Counted from the stretch's first letter, positions 50,781-59,653 are shown. The stretch: 64,000 bases of DNA from Haladaptatus sp. R4 (GCF_001625445.1 NZ_LWHG01000021.1:186001-250000); one strand, 5' to 3'. Numbers and translations are program-made. The notes: a model not told the origin generated them from the letters alone.

Positions 50781-52728
50781 GCCGGATCACCGACCCCGTC
50801 CAACCGTTTCGTCGTGGCCTCGAACGACGGATTCGTCCGTTCGATCCGTCGTTCCATATCCTCGGTTCGGCGGCGAGGGCCGCCCGAACGTCGGCATACG
50901 TCTCCGCTGACTTCGCGAGCGAGGCCGCGAAGACGCTGTTGCCGCGCTCGATTCGACCGGTCGAGACGAGATTTCCGTCCCGTCGTTCGTACAGCGGTTC
51001 GAAGCGGACGGCGGTTCCGTCCACTTCGATTCCATTCGTTTCGGACCCGCTCGTTTCGAACCCGCCGCTCGAAACGACCTCCTCGATGCGCTTCACGCGT
51101 TTGCCGTGCTGTCCGTCGATTTCGTAGGATTCGGTCGTGACGACGAAGTCCGTCGTCGCGAACGACGACGGAGGGACGCCGAGGTCGGTGACGACCCGCT
51201 CGTACACCGCGTCGCCACAGTCGCCGTGGATCGTTCCGAGGACGGCATTACTACTCGCGCCGACTCGCATCGCCTCGTAGAGGACGCTCGCCTCCTCGCC
51301 GCGAACTTCCCCGACGACGAGCGCGCCGTCCCCCAATCGAAGGGCCGTCCGAAGCGCATCGGCGGGGCGAAGTCCGGGTTCGTCGTCGCTCGCGGTCGTT
51401 CGAAGCGCTTGCACGTCGCGCCCCCCGTCTTGTAACGACTCTATCGGTAGTTCCGGCGTGTCTTCGAGGACGACCGTTCGAACCTCGTGAGGGAGTTCCC
51501 GGAGTAACGCTCCGAGAAGCGTCGTCTTGCCCGCGCCGCGGGAACCTGCCACGAGCCCGGTTCCCGCACGTTCGACGCCGACCGAAAGGAGCGCGGCGGC
51601 GTCCGTCGAAAGCGTCCCGTTAGCGACCAGCGCCGGGAGCGTCCATCGCTCCTCGCCCTCTACGCGGAAGGCGAAGCCGATGCCGTCGCTGACGGGACGG
51701 GTGACGCCCGCGACGCGGACGCTCGTGCCATCGACCTCCGCGACGGCGTCGAGCGTCGGACTCGCCCGCGAGAACGCTCGCCCGCTCGTTCGACGGAACC
51801 GGGAGGCGAGCGAGGCCGCACCATCGTCGGTGAGGCGGACGTTGGTTCGCATCCGTTCGCCGTCGACCCGCACGCGAAGCGGGTTTTGCGAGACCGGAGC
51901 CGTCGCGAAAACGTCCGAAACGGCGGGGTCCGCGAACAGGTCGGACAGGACGCCGTACCCCTGCGTGTATTTTTCGAGGACGGGGGAGAGGGTATGGACG
52001 GCCTCGGCTGAGTCATCAACCGTCCTGACCGCCCGCCCCGGTGCTCGTTTTCCCCCCGTGACTCCGCCGTCGGCGAGGAGCGTCGCGGCCCGGTCGAGCG
52101 TCCCGAACGCATCCTCGTCGAGGGTGTACTCCACCGGTTCGAGATGGTAGGTTCGACGAGCGTCGGTGGCTGAATCCGCCGAGTCGGCGTCGTAGTATCG
52201 AACGGTCGCACCCGTCGAAAGCGTGTACTGGTCGTCCAGGCGGGCGTTCGCGGGTGGACGAAGGGTTATCCGGGAGCGAGCGATAGTCGGACCGACGAAC
52301 GGCCGGAAGAGCGTCGAGTAATCGTCGAACCGATGGATGCCCTCCGCGAACCCGGTTTCGGCGGCGATATCGTTCACGGGTGACGCTCTCCCGATGGCGT
52401 CGAAACCCGCCCGGAGCGGGTCCGAACGCGCTCGTTCGGCGAGCGTGGCGTCGTGTGGGGTGACGCGGTCGATGAATCGACCGGCCGCCGAGAGAAACGC
52501 CGCACCGTCGCCATCGTAGGTGCGTTCGACGCCTCCGGAGCGTATCACGATACAGTCGGCGTCGCGGTCGGTGAGCGCATCCAGAACCGTCGCACGGCAA
52601 GCGGGGCGGTCTTCGAGCGTTCCCCGTCCCGAACAGTCGTTCGAATCGACGACCAACGTCGTGCCGTCGAACGAGGGGTCACAGCGGCAGTCACGGTCGT
52701 CGGTGGATTTCGACAGTGGGTTCCACAT
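50777..52728 (-). CDS. Type II/IV secretion ATPase of the pilus locus, frameshifted near the 3' end
   Basis: 650 residues when one missing base near 50870 is restored. Walker A GSRGAGKTT at residues about 394-402, a Walker B-like VVGEVRGEEA near 470, and the His box GTIHGD near 498 match VirB11/PilB ATPases. The N-terminus holds four cysteines (14, 16, 32, 44) in a CxC...C...C pattern that could bind zinc or a cluster. As read, the frame leaves the family after RAALAA and runs through the next gene; adding a C gives AARTEDMERRIERTNP and a stop TGA at 50777-50779 that overlaps the GTG of the next gene. So the ending in this sequence is broken by either error or mutation. It would power the system in the cytoplasm. 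Confidence 0.85.
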
Positions 52729-52752
52729 GGTCGCCCGTGGTCGCGTCTTCCG

Positions 52753-52760
52753 ATTTAAAG
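52753..52760 (-). promoter_or_regulatory. TATA box of the secretion ATPase gene
   Basis: CTTTAAAT on the minus strand (plus 52753-52760) is centred about 28 bases before the ATG at 52728 and overlaps the stop codon of the DUF7311-like gene (52755-52757). The ATPase gene therefore probably has its own leaderless transcript even though it is only 26 bases downstream of its neighbour. Confidence 0.6.
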
Positions 52761-53297
52761 CTCAGCCGCCGGAACGACGAGGACGGTGCGCTTCCCGCGA
52801 TACTCGACCAACAACAGCGCGACGTCGATTCGGTCGGGTGCGCGAACGACGAGCGGCGTTCCGTCCGGTTCGACCGACCATTCGTGGTCGGCGTCCGTCG
52901 TTGCGACGCGCACGTCGAACGGGACGTGTCGAACGTGGGTCGTGCCGCCGACGCGATAGGCGAGCACGTCCCCGGATTCGTCCTTCGGAATTCGTCCGTT
53001 TTCGGGAACGCCGCCGACCGCGACGAACTCGATAGTCCCGGTCGTCGCCGATTCGGCGGGGAGCGATAGCGAAACCACTCTACGTGCGCCGAGCGAGTCG
53101 AGGGTGTTCGATTCGCCGTCGTCCTCGAAGGGAACGGCGTTTTCGTCCGCGAGGTCGGTCATCGAGCGGGAAACGGTCGTCACCGCCGATTCTGCGTGGT
53201 ACTCCGCGCGATTAGTTCGTGCGTGGTCGATTGCGGGGAGGGAGACGCTACAGAGTGCGACCGCGAGCACCACCGCGAGAACTGTCCGGACGCTCAC
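52755..53297 (-). CDS. Anchored small protein of the pilus locus (DUF7311-like)
   Basis: 180 residues. One N-terminal hydrophobic helix with MSVRTVLAVVLAVALCSVSLP (residues 1-21), then a predominantly beta-like extracellular domain (ARRVVSLSLPAESATTGTIEFVAVGG, THVRHVPFDVRVATTD, DVALLLVEYRGKRTVLVVPA). Pilin- or minor-pseudopilin-like by topology. The ATG overlaps the stop of the coiled-coil gene upstream (ATGA). Function is inferred from context. Confidence 0.78.
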   Translation of the reverse strand: MSVRTVLAVVLAVALCSVSLPAIDHARTNRAEYHAESAVTTVSRSMTDLADENAVPFEDDGESNTLDSLGARRVVSLSLPAESATTGTIEFVAVGGVPENGRIPKDESGDVLAYRVGGTTHVRHVPFDVRVATTDADHEWSVEPDGTPLVVRAPDRIDVALLLVEYRGKRTVLVVPAAEL

Positions 53298-53755
53298 AGC
53301 AGTTCCCGGAGACGCGTCGTCAACGAGCGTTCGTTCGATTCGGCGTGATCGTCGGGACGCGCCGATTCGAGGGGCGGAATTTCGGAGCGAGATCGTCGGT
53401 CAGCGTCGGAACTCTGCCCCGGGGGAGTTCGATTGAAATCGGTGTGGGAGGGACGGGAATTGCAGGACTCGTGCGTTTCGAGTCGTTCCTGACACTCCTC
53501 GGCCGTCGCAAGCGCGGCGTCGGCCCGCCGTTCAACGTCGGCGTTGACGGCACGAACGTCGCCGACGTAGCCACGGAGCGCCAAAATGGCGGCTTCGAGT
53601 TCGTCCTGTTTCGCTTCGAGTTCGTCGAGGCGTGCCGTGAGTTCGGTGGTCGTCCTCCGGAGTTCCGCGTCGTCCTGTAACTCGGGTATCTCGCCGTCGG
53701 TCACCGTTCGTTCGAGAATGGACACGCGCTCGGAGAGTGTTTCGAAGTCGGGCAT
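53294..53755 (-). CDS. Coiled-coil protein of the pilus locus (DUF7310-like)
   Basis: 153 residues. Residues about 1-90 form a long coiled coil with heptad Leu/Ile/Val (TLSERVSILERTVTDGEIPEL, then RRTTTELTARLDELEAKQDELEAAILALRG), and the C-terminal third is disordered and charged. No membrane segment is present. It may scaffold the ATPase or dimerise partner proteins. First gene of the pilus locus; ATTTAAAAT about 29 bases upstream (53780-53788) supports a leaderless ATG at 53755. Confidence 0.78.
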   Translation of the reverse strand: MPDFETLSERVSILERTVTDGEIPELQDDAELRRTTTELTARLDELEAKQDELEAAILALRGYVGDVRAVNADVERRADAALATAEECQERLETHESCNSRPSHTDFNRTPPGQSSDADRRSRSEIPPLESARPDDHAESNERSLTTRLRELL

Positions 53756-53779
53756 CGACGGGATTGGTCGCGAATCGGT

Positions 53780-53788
53780 ATTTAAAAT
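53780..53788 (-). promoter_or_regulatory. TATA box at the head of the pilus locus
   Basis: An ATTTTAAAT-type box on the minus strand (plus ATTTAAAAT, 53780-53788) lies about 29 bases upstream of the coiled-coil gene's ATG at 53755. It is the first of three such boxes in the locus, the others being at 52753 and 48875. Confidence 0.6.
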
Positions 53789-53910
53789 TTCAGGGACAGT
53801 TCGACACCCATCGACTTCCAGTGAGGATCGAGGGGGCACATTTTTTGCCCGAAATCCTCCGTTTGGATTACGTCGGAAAACTTATGGGTCATGGTTCATT
53901 TCAATCCGCC

Positions 53911-54987
53911 ATGAAAGTCGTCCTGATTGGTGTCGGTCAAGCGGGTGGGAAGCTGACACAGAGGCTCGCCGAATTCGACGCGAGCATGGATTTCGATGCG
54001 GTGCAAGGTGCGTTGGCCATCAACTCGGCAAAGACGGATTTACAGTCACTCGATGTAGATACCGTTCTCATCGGACAGGACCGGGTGAAGGGTCACGGTG
54101 TCGGTGGCGATAACGAACTCGGTGCCGAAGTGATGCAAGACGACGCTGGCGAAGTGATGAACTCCCTCGACGGACGGATCACAGCGCGGGCGGACGCCCT
54201 CTTCGTCGTCGCCGGACTCGGCGGCGGGACCGGAAGCGGCGGCGCGCCGGTGCTGATCCACGAACTCCAACAGATTTACGAGATTCCCGTGTACGCACTC
54301 GGCGTCCTCCCGGGACGGGGCGAAGGTTCGATGTACCAGGCCAACGCCGGTCGTTCGCTGAAAACCGTCGTCCGCGAGGCCGACGCGACGCTTCTCATCG
54401 ACAACGACGCGTGGCACGAGTCGGGTCAGAGCGTCGGCGAAGCGTTCGAGAGCATCAACCAGCAAATCGCCCAACGTGTCGGCTTACTCCTCGCATCCGG
54501 GGAGGCGGTCGAAGGCGTCGGCGAGAGCGTCGTGGATTCGAGCGAGGTCATCAACACGCTTCGCTCGGGCGGCGTCGCGGCGCTCGGCTACGCCAGTGCG
54601 GGTGCCAGTGAGGACAGCGCCGAGAACATCAACACCGTGACGAGCAACACGCGGCAGGCGATCCTGAGCAACCTCAGCATGCCGAAAGCGACGGACGCCG
54701 ACTCCGCGCTCCTCGTCGTCGCCGGGGATTCGGACAGGATTCCACGGAAGGGTGTCGAGAAGGCGCGCAAGTGGCTCGAAGGCGAAACCGGGAGTCTACA
54801 GGTCCGTGGCGGGGACTTCCCACTCGACAGCGAACGACTCGCGTCGTTGGTCCTCCTCGGCGGCGTCGAACGCTCGCCGCGCATGCAGGAGTTCATGGAA
54901 CGCGCGAAGGAGGCGAACAAACAGGAAGAGCGCACGGAAGCCCCGGCCGAGATGTTCCACAACGACCAACTCGACGACTTGTTCTGA
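53911..54987 (+). CDS. cetZ: CetZ tubulin-like protein
   Basis: 358 residues. N-terminal MKVVLIGVGQAGGKLTQ has the GTP-binding first loop of tubulin/FtsZ proteins. The T4 loop GLGGGTGSGGAPV near 105-117 is complete. The catalytic T7 loop region with acidic residues, and the C-terminal tail ending HNDQLDDLF, fit CetZ, the archaeal tubulin family that controls cell shape and motility rather than division. It would polymerise on GTP binding. The ATG at 53911 is preceded by a TATA-like AAACTTA about 27 bases upstream. Divergent from the pilus locus. Confidence 0.92.
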   Translation: MKVVLIGVGQAGGKLTQRLAEFDASMDFDAVQGALAINSAKTDLQSLDVDTVLIGQDRVKGHGVGGDNELGAEVMQDDAGEVMNSLDGRITARADALFVVAGLGGGTGSGGAPVLIHELQQIYEIPVYALGVLPGRGEGSMYQANAGRSLKTVVREADATLLIDNDAWHESGQSVGEAFESINQQIAQRVGLLLASGEAVEGVGESVVDSSEVINTLRSGGVAALGYASAGASEDSAENINTVTSNTRQAILSNLSMPKATDADSALLVVAGDSDRIPRKGVEKARKWLEGETGSLQVRGGDFPLDSERLASLVLLGGVERSPRMQEFMERAKEANKQEERTEAPAEMFHNDQLDDLF

Positions 54988-54998
54988 GGAGCTTTTTC

Positions 54999-56154
54999 CT
55001 ATTCGCACTCGTCCCGGACCAACGCCTCGATACGGTCCAGACCGAGTTCGATTCGGTCGAGACCGTTGGCGAAACTCAGTCGCAGATAGCCTTCCCCGCG
55101 TCGCTGAACGCGCCGCCGGGTGCGGTGACGACGCCGTAATCGGACAGGAGGCGCTCGGCGATGTCGAAACTCGATCCGTCCAGTTCGCTCACATCGAGGA
55201 AGGCGTAAAAAGCACCTTCCGGGCGTGGGCAGGAGATGTGTGGAATCTCCGCGACGCGCTCGGTCAGGTAATCGCGGCGTTCGCGGAACGCGGCGTGCAT
55301 CTCGCGGACCGGTTCCTGCGTCCCGGTTATGGCCGCGAGTGCGGCCTGCTGGCCGACGCTCGATGGGCAGGCGGTCGTACTCTCTCCGACCTGTGTGGCG
55401 GCCTCGACGACGGACTCCGGTCGACGAGCCATCCCATCCGCCACCCCGTCATGGAGTAGGTTTTCGAGCAGGAATCGACCGTCAGGAGGCCGTCGTAGTC
55501 GGTGTACGAGGAGATGCGGCGGTATTCATCGTCGTACGTCAACCGGGCGTACACCTCATCCGCGATGACGTAGGCGTCGTGTTCCGCCGCCGCATCGACG
55601 ACCGCTTTCACGGCGTCCTCGCCGTAGACACGGCCGGTGGGGTTCGAGGGCGTCGTCAGAATCACCGCGGCGGTGTCGTCGTTCATGTGGTCGATGATCC
55701 GCTCGGCGTCGAGGTCGAACCTGTCCTCGGCCAGGAGCGGGACCTTCACCGGTTCGGCGTCCGCGAGGACGACCTGATTCTCGTAGTTCGGCCACACCGG
55801 CGTCGGGAGGATTACCTCGTCGCCGGGGTCCGCGATGGCCAGAATCGCCAACGCCAACGCTTCCATTCCGCCGTTCGTGACCGTCACTTCCTCGGGAGCG
55901 AACGAAACACCCGTCTCCGACTCCATCCGTTCCGCGATTGCGGCGCGGAGCTCGGGGATTCCCGCCCCGGAGGTGTAATGGGTTTTTCCCTCGCGGGCGG
56001 CGTCCGCCGCCGCGTCGATGACGTGTTCCGGCGTATCGAAGTCCGGTTCGCCGACTTCGAGCCTGACGAGGTCGCCGCCCTGCTGCTCGGCGAGTTCGAA
56101 CATCACGCGAATCCCCGAGCGTTCGAAGGTGTCTGCCCGTGCGGAAATCTTCAT
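54999..56154 (-). pseudogene. Class I/II aminotransferase interrupted by two frameshifts
   Basis: PLP-dependent aspartate-family aminotransferase. Intact landmarks: the LEVGEPDFDTPEHV start, TVTNGGMEALALA for PLP phosphate, TTPSNPTGRVY, and VDSCSKTYSMTGWRMGW, which holds the catalytic Lys. The frame then slips near 55422 (net minus one base) and continues as RPESVVEAATQVG...PRPEGAFYAFLD, slipping again near 55093 in a run of Gs before GEGYLRLSFANGLDRIE and a stop at 54999. Adding the two bases gives exactly 386 codons (385 residues), the usual family length. So it is a nearly intact gene broken either by sequencing error or by recent mutation. Confidence 0.88.
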
Positions 56155-56276
56155 GTTTTCGACCGTGGTTGTCCCGTGTCAAGTAGCTTCGTAGTCCCCC
56201 CGCGCCTTGCCGGGTTGGGGATGGAAAGGAAACGCGGACGGGAACCTATTAGACCGATCCACCATCAGTTTCGAGT

Positions 56277-57173
56277 ATGGTATCGGAACTGTTCGACGCC
56301 GAGCGATGGGAGGAGATTTCGGATTTCGATTTCCGCGACATCACGTACCACCGAGCCAAAGACCAAGGGACGGTCCGAATCGCCTTCGACCGCCCCGACG
56401 TGCGCAACGCCTTCCGGCCCGGAACCGTGGACGAACTGTATCGCGCGCTCGACCACGCCAAACGCCAATCGGACGTCGGCTGTGTGCTCCTCACCGGCAA
56501 CGGTCCGTCCTCGAAGGACGGCGGCTGGGCGTTCTGCTCCGGCGGCGACCAGCGCGTTCGAGGGGGAGAAGGATACGAATACCAGGGGGAGGACGCCGAC
56601 AGTAAGGACGCGTCGGAGGCGGGCCGCCTGCACATCCTCGAAGTCCAGCGTCTCATCCGTCACATCCCGAAGCCCGTCATCTGCGTCGTCCCCGGATGGG
56701 CCGTCGGCGGCGGCCACAGTCTCCACGTCGTCTGCGACATGACGCTGGCCTCGGCGGAGCATGCAAAATTCCTCCAGACCGACCCCGACGTGGCGAGTTT
56801 CGACGGCGGGTTCGGGTCGGCCTACCTCGCTCGACAGGTCGGCCAGAAGAAGGCCCGCGAAATCTTCTTCCTCGGCAAGACCTACTCCGCCGAGGAGGCC
56901 GAGGAGATGGGCATGGTCAACGAATCGGTTCCCCACGAGGAACTGGAGGACGTGGCGCTGGACTGGGCCGAGGAAATCAACGGCAAGAGTCCGACCGCGA
57001 TTCGGATGCTGAAATACGCCTTCAATCTGGAGGACGACGGTCTCGTCGGCCAGCAGGTGTTCGCCGGGGAAGCCACCCGTCTGGCGTACATGACCGACGA
57101 AGCCCAAGAGGGACGGGACGCGTTCGTGGAGAAGCGCGACCCGGACTTCTCGGACTATCCGTGGCATTACTAA
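56277..57173 (+). CDS. menB: 1,4-Dihydroxy-2-naphthoyl-CoA synthase (MenB)
   Basis: 298 residues. Crotonase-fold enzyme that closes the naphthoquinone ring in menaquinone synthesis. The MenB-specific stretches SGGDQRVRGGEGYEY (near 98-112), GWAVGGGHSLHVVCDMTLAS (near 140) and QTDPDVASFDGGFGSAYLAR (near 163) are all present, which separates it from ordinary enoyl-CoA hydratases. No other men genes are next to it; the split aminotransferase is divergent. CCTATTAG about 27 bases upstream fits a leaderless ATG at 56277. The stop is followed directly by module copy C. Confidence 0.94.
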   Translation: MVSELFDAERWEEISDFDFRDITYHRAKDQGTVRIAFDRPDVRNAFRPGTVDELYRALDHAKRQSDVGCVLLTGNGPSSKDGGWAFCSGGDQRVRGGEGYEYQGEDADSKDASEAGRLHILEVQRLIRHIPKPVICVVPGWAVGGGHSLHVVCDMTLASAEHAKFLQTDPDVASFDGGFGSAYLARQVGQKKAREIFFLGKTYSAEEAEEMGMVNESVPHEELEDVALDWAEEINGKSPTAIRMLKYAFNLEDDGLVGQQVFAGEATRLAYMTDEAQEGRDAFVEKRDPDFSDYPWHY

Positions 57174-57235
57174 CCACCTTTTTATCGAGAGGGTCGCTTT
57201 GCGACCCTCGATAAAAACCGGGACCAAAAGCCTGC
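57174..57235. repeat. Hairpin/A-tract intergenic module, copy C
   Basis: Immediately after the menB stop: CCACC, then a 17-pair hairpin (57181-57219: five Ts, ATCGA, a two-base bulge, GGGTCGC, loop TTT and the complement ending in five As), then AAAAACCGGGACCAAAAG (57215-57232). This has the same order as copies A and B near 39000. It is well placed to end menB transcription. Confidence 0.65.
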
Positions 57236-57510
57236 GGCCCTCCCGCCTGAAGACCTTCGCTCTTCCGTGCTCCCGCTTGCTCGGGAAAACAAACCGCGTC
57301 TTCCCTGCCCTCGTTCGCGTTGCTCACGAGGACTTCGCTCGCGGGAACGATGGTCGGGCCTTGGCCCGCTCACAGTTCGAGGCGCGGAGCGCCTCGTTGC
57401 TCGCGGTGAGTGACTGCCCGCCACGTTTCGGTCAGATTCGATCCGACGTCGTCGGGATACTCGTCGGATTGGTGCACGTCGATATTCGACGACGATGGAA
57501 CCGTTCTCCG
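57236..57510. other. Palindrome-rich spacer with no gene
   Basis: C- and G-rich words repeat in the style of haloarchaeal intergenic DNA (GACCTTCGCTCTTCC, CTCGTTCGCGTTGCTCACGAGG, GAGGCGCGGAGCGCCTCG, which forms a hairpin around 57380-57397). I see no coding signature. Confidence 0.5.
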
Positions 57511-57679
57511 TTTAAGTGGTTCTGGTGACAAGGTAGAGATATGGACGGAATGCGGCCGGTTCTACTGACGCAACTTCCCGATAGCGGTCGCTCTCTACTT
57601 CCCTTTCGAATCCCATCTGTCGTCGGAGGCGCGAGTTCTCTTTAAGTGGTTCTGGTGACAAGGTAGAGATATGGACGGA
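57511..57679 (+). repeat. Promoter-like 39-base direct repeat, two copies 130 bases apart
   Basis: The same 39 bases occur at 57511-57549 and 57641-57679. Each begins TTTAAGTGG, a TATA-like word, and has ATATGGACGGA 28 bases later, so each could start a leaderless message at its ATG: the first a 34-codon frame beginning MDGMRPVLL, the second only nine codons. After the repeats the following 40 bases are also similar. The copies lie in the gap between the convergent menB and 57742-58167 genes. Confidence 0.6.
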
Positions 57680-57741
57680 GCGAGGTCGCTTCTGTGGTGA
57701 TGTAATTCCCGGATAGCGACCCGCACGAACGAATTTTGTTC

Positions 57742-58167
57742 TCAGTCGGCCGTTGGTGAGGACGATTCCTGCTCGGTGTAATTATCGTCAGTAGCGACGC
57801 CGTCATCGCCTTTCGCGATGCCGATCTCGACGCCGATTGCGGCGCTGGCGAGTCCGACACCGAAGACCAAATACCAGAGCGCGACCGTGAGGTCCTCGGG
57901 AATCGGGAGATCCATGTGGACGCCGAACTGGGCACCGCCGAACACCACGACGACGAGGAGCGCACTCCAGCGGTGACTTCGCGCACTCCACCAACTGCCC
58001 TTCGAACGCCACACGTCCCGACGTCGAACAGCGAGCCATCCGGCGACGGCGAACACCATCCAAATGACAGCAGCCAACTGCGGGTCCCAGTAGCCGTCGA
58101 GATACAGCACCGAAACGGGGAGCGAGCCGATAATCACACCGGCGAGGGGGGCGAGCGGATTTTTCAT
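57742..58167 (-). CDS. Four-helix membrane protein (hypothetical)
   Basis: 141 residues. Four hydrophobic helices (about 6-24, 30-47, 68-84 and 92-113) with short loops and a charged segment RRRDVWRSKGSWWSARSHR between helices 2 and 3; the C-terminal 25 residues are acidic and Ser-rich. I recognise no family. It is convergent with menB across the repeat-rich gap. The divergent neighbour is the RNA polymerase epsilon gene. Confidence 0.75.
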   Translation of the reverse strand: MKNPLAPLAGVIIGSLPVSVLYLDGYWDPQLAAVIWMVFAVAGWLAVRRRDVWRSKGSWWSARSHRWSALLVVVVFGGAQFGVHMDLPIPEDLTVALWYLVFGVGLASAAIGVEIGIAKGDDGVATDDNYTEQESSSPTAD

Positions 58168-58298
58168 ACGAACACAATACAGTCAAGTGAAAAGTAACTT
58201 TGGCTCACGAATACGTCGTCCCACGACTTTCCCCCAGAGTGTCAAGAATCCTTCCCGAAACCGACCTTTGAACTATATCCACCGAGTAGAAGGGGACG

Positions 58299-59042
58299 AT
58301 GCGTCAAACCGACGGCGACTCGCACGACGTCCACTGGCAGTTCGCCACGGGGGACGACGCGGCGGACCAGCCCCGCCGACTCAGCAGGCGGCCGGGGGAC
58401 GGTACGGTTCAGCGGGCAGACCTCCAGCGCGACCAGTCGGTTCGTCGGTGGGGACCGGTCACGCCGAGCGCGACGGTCATCGGCCGGGCGAACTCGCCGG
58501 AGTCGGACCTGAGCGAGAACATCCGCCGACTGCACGAGGAACGACACTCCGCGATGGCGGGTCACAGCAGTCGAATGCACCAACTGGACAAGCTTCGGGT
58601 CAGCCACGCGCTGTGTAACGACCTGTCGCTGACGCCGTGGCAGCGCGACTGCGTCATCGGCATCATGAGCGAGTTGGACCTCACCGCCTTCGGAAGCCAG
58701 CGGGCCATCCCGAAGGTCGCGCTGGTCGTCATCCGACACGTCGTGGACCGTGAGCGCGAACAGTACCTCGGACTGCACGACTCCGACTGGATTCGCGAGC
58801 AACCACCCGAGCAACTGACCGACCTCTACGAAACGTTTCAGTCGCTCACCGACGAGAACCGATTCACCGAACTTACAGAAAAACACGGTCTCGACATCAC
58901 GAGCCTGAATCGGCTCCGTCGCGTCCTCAAGGAACAGTTGGAGGACGGCGACCTGGAGTACGCCGTCCACGGTCGGAACCCCTATCGTGACCCGAACCTG
59001 CCCAGTCTGACCGACCGATGGGGCGATCAGGGAAGCGACTGA
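58299..59042 (+). CDS. rpoeps: DNA-directed RNA polymerase subunit epsilon (haloarchaeal)
   Basis: 247 residues, no membrane segments. The RRLSRRPGDG, WGPVTPSATVIGRANSPESD, HQLDKLRVSHALCNDLSLTPWQRD and AFGSQRAIPKVALVVIRHVVDRE stretches agree with my memory of the protein annotated as RNA polymerase epsilon in Halobacterium and its relatives. The fold is helical and TFB/cyclin-like in its second half. It may help polymerase function in high salt, but its exact role is not settled. A TATA-like CTATATCC is about 25 bases before the ATG. Confidence 0.75.
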   Translation: MRQTDGDSHDVHWQFATGDDAADQPRRLSRRPGDGTVQRADLQRDQSVRRWGPVTPSATVIGRANSPESDLSENIRRLHEERHSAMAGHSSRMHQLDKLRVSHALCNDLSLTPWQRDCVIGIMSELDLTAFGSQRAIPKVALVVIRHVVDREREQYLGLHDSDWIREQPPEQLTDLYETFQSLTDENRFTELTEKHGLDITSLNRLRRVLKEQLEDGDLEYAVHGRNPYRDPNLPSLTDRWGDQGSD

Positions 59043-59097
59043 CCGGGCGACGAAGGGGGGTTTGATTTTGCTTCGACTCCAGCCGCTACGATGGAGA

Positions 59098-59643
59098 TTA
59101 CTCCGTTTCTCTTTCCTCGTCGCGTCGAACTCTAGTACGACGACTCCAACTCTCGAACCCGGGTTGAAACACTCGAATACCCTTGTAGCGGAGGAGGTCC
59201 GCGGCACGCTCGACCTCCCGTTCGCTCGGAAAGTGAATCTCGATCTCGTCGTCGGACGTATGGAGGAGCCGGAGCGTCGGTTCGTCGTCGTGATGCTCGA
59301 TTTCGCGGATGTCGGTGAAACGGACGGTCCTGTCCCGGCGGAGGAGTGGAAGCACCGCTTTGAGGACGACCACCATCACAGTGATCGTAGCGATCGAGAT
59401 CAGGGTACCGATCGGAGAAGCTCTGTTCGAGAAGTCGAGAAAATGGAGAACCGCCTGACCCACGGTTCCCACGGTCACCAGCGTCGTCAGGACGAACCAC
59501 GCTCGCCGGGGAAGACCGTGGCCGACCCAGTTGTCGAGACACACCTTGCGGAAAAAGCCGCGTAGGGTCCGCCGAACGCGGAGTTCACCGTTCCGGACGA
59601 CGAGTCTCCCTCGTTCGGTTCGAACGGTATCGTCGGCCGTCAT
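59098..59643 (-). CDS. Two-helix membrane protein with PH-like C-terminal domain
   Basis: 181 residues. Cytoplasmic start, then two hydrophobic helices (AWFVLTTLVTVGTVGQAVLHFL and PIGTLISIATITVMVVVLKAVLPLL, about 48-100), then a soluble RFTDIREIEHHDDEPTLRLLHTSDDEIEIHF segment reminiscent of bacterial PH-like domains. Function is unknown. The gene starts 10 bases after the acidic 61-residue gene's stop, so the two are probably co-transcribed. Confidence 0.75.
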   Translation of the reverse strand: MTADDTVRTERGRLVVRNGELRVRRTLRGFFRKVCLDNWVGHGLPRRAWFVLTTLVTVGTVGQAVLHFLDFSNRASPIGTLISIATITVMVVVLKAVLPLLRRDRTVRFTDIREIEHHDDEPTLRLLHTSDDEIEIHFPSEREVERAADLLRYKGIRVFQPGFESWSRRTRVRRDEERETE

Positions 59644-59653
59644 TCTTCAGCCA

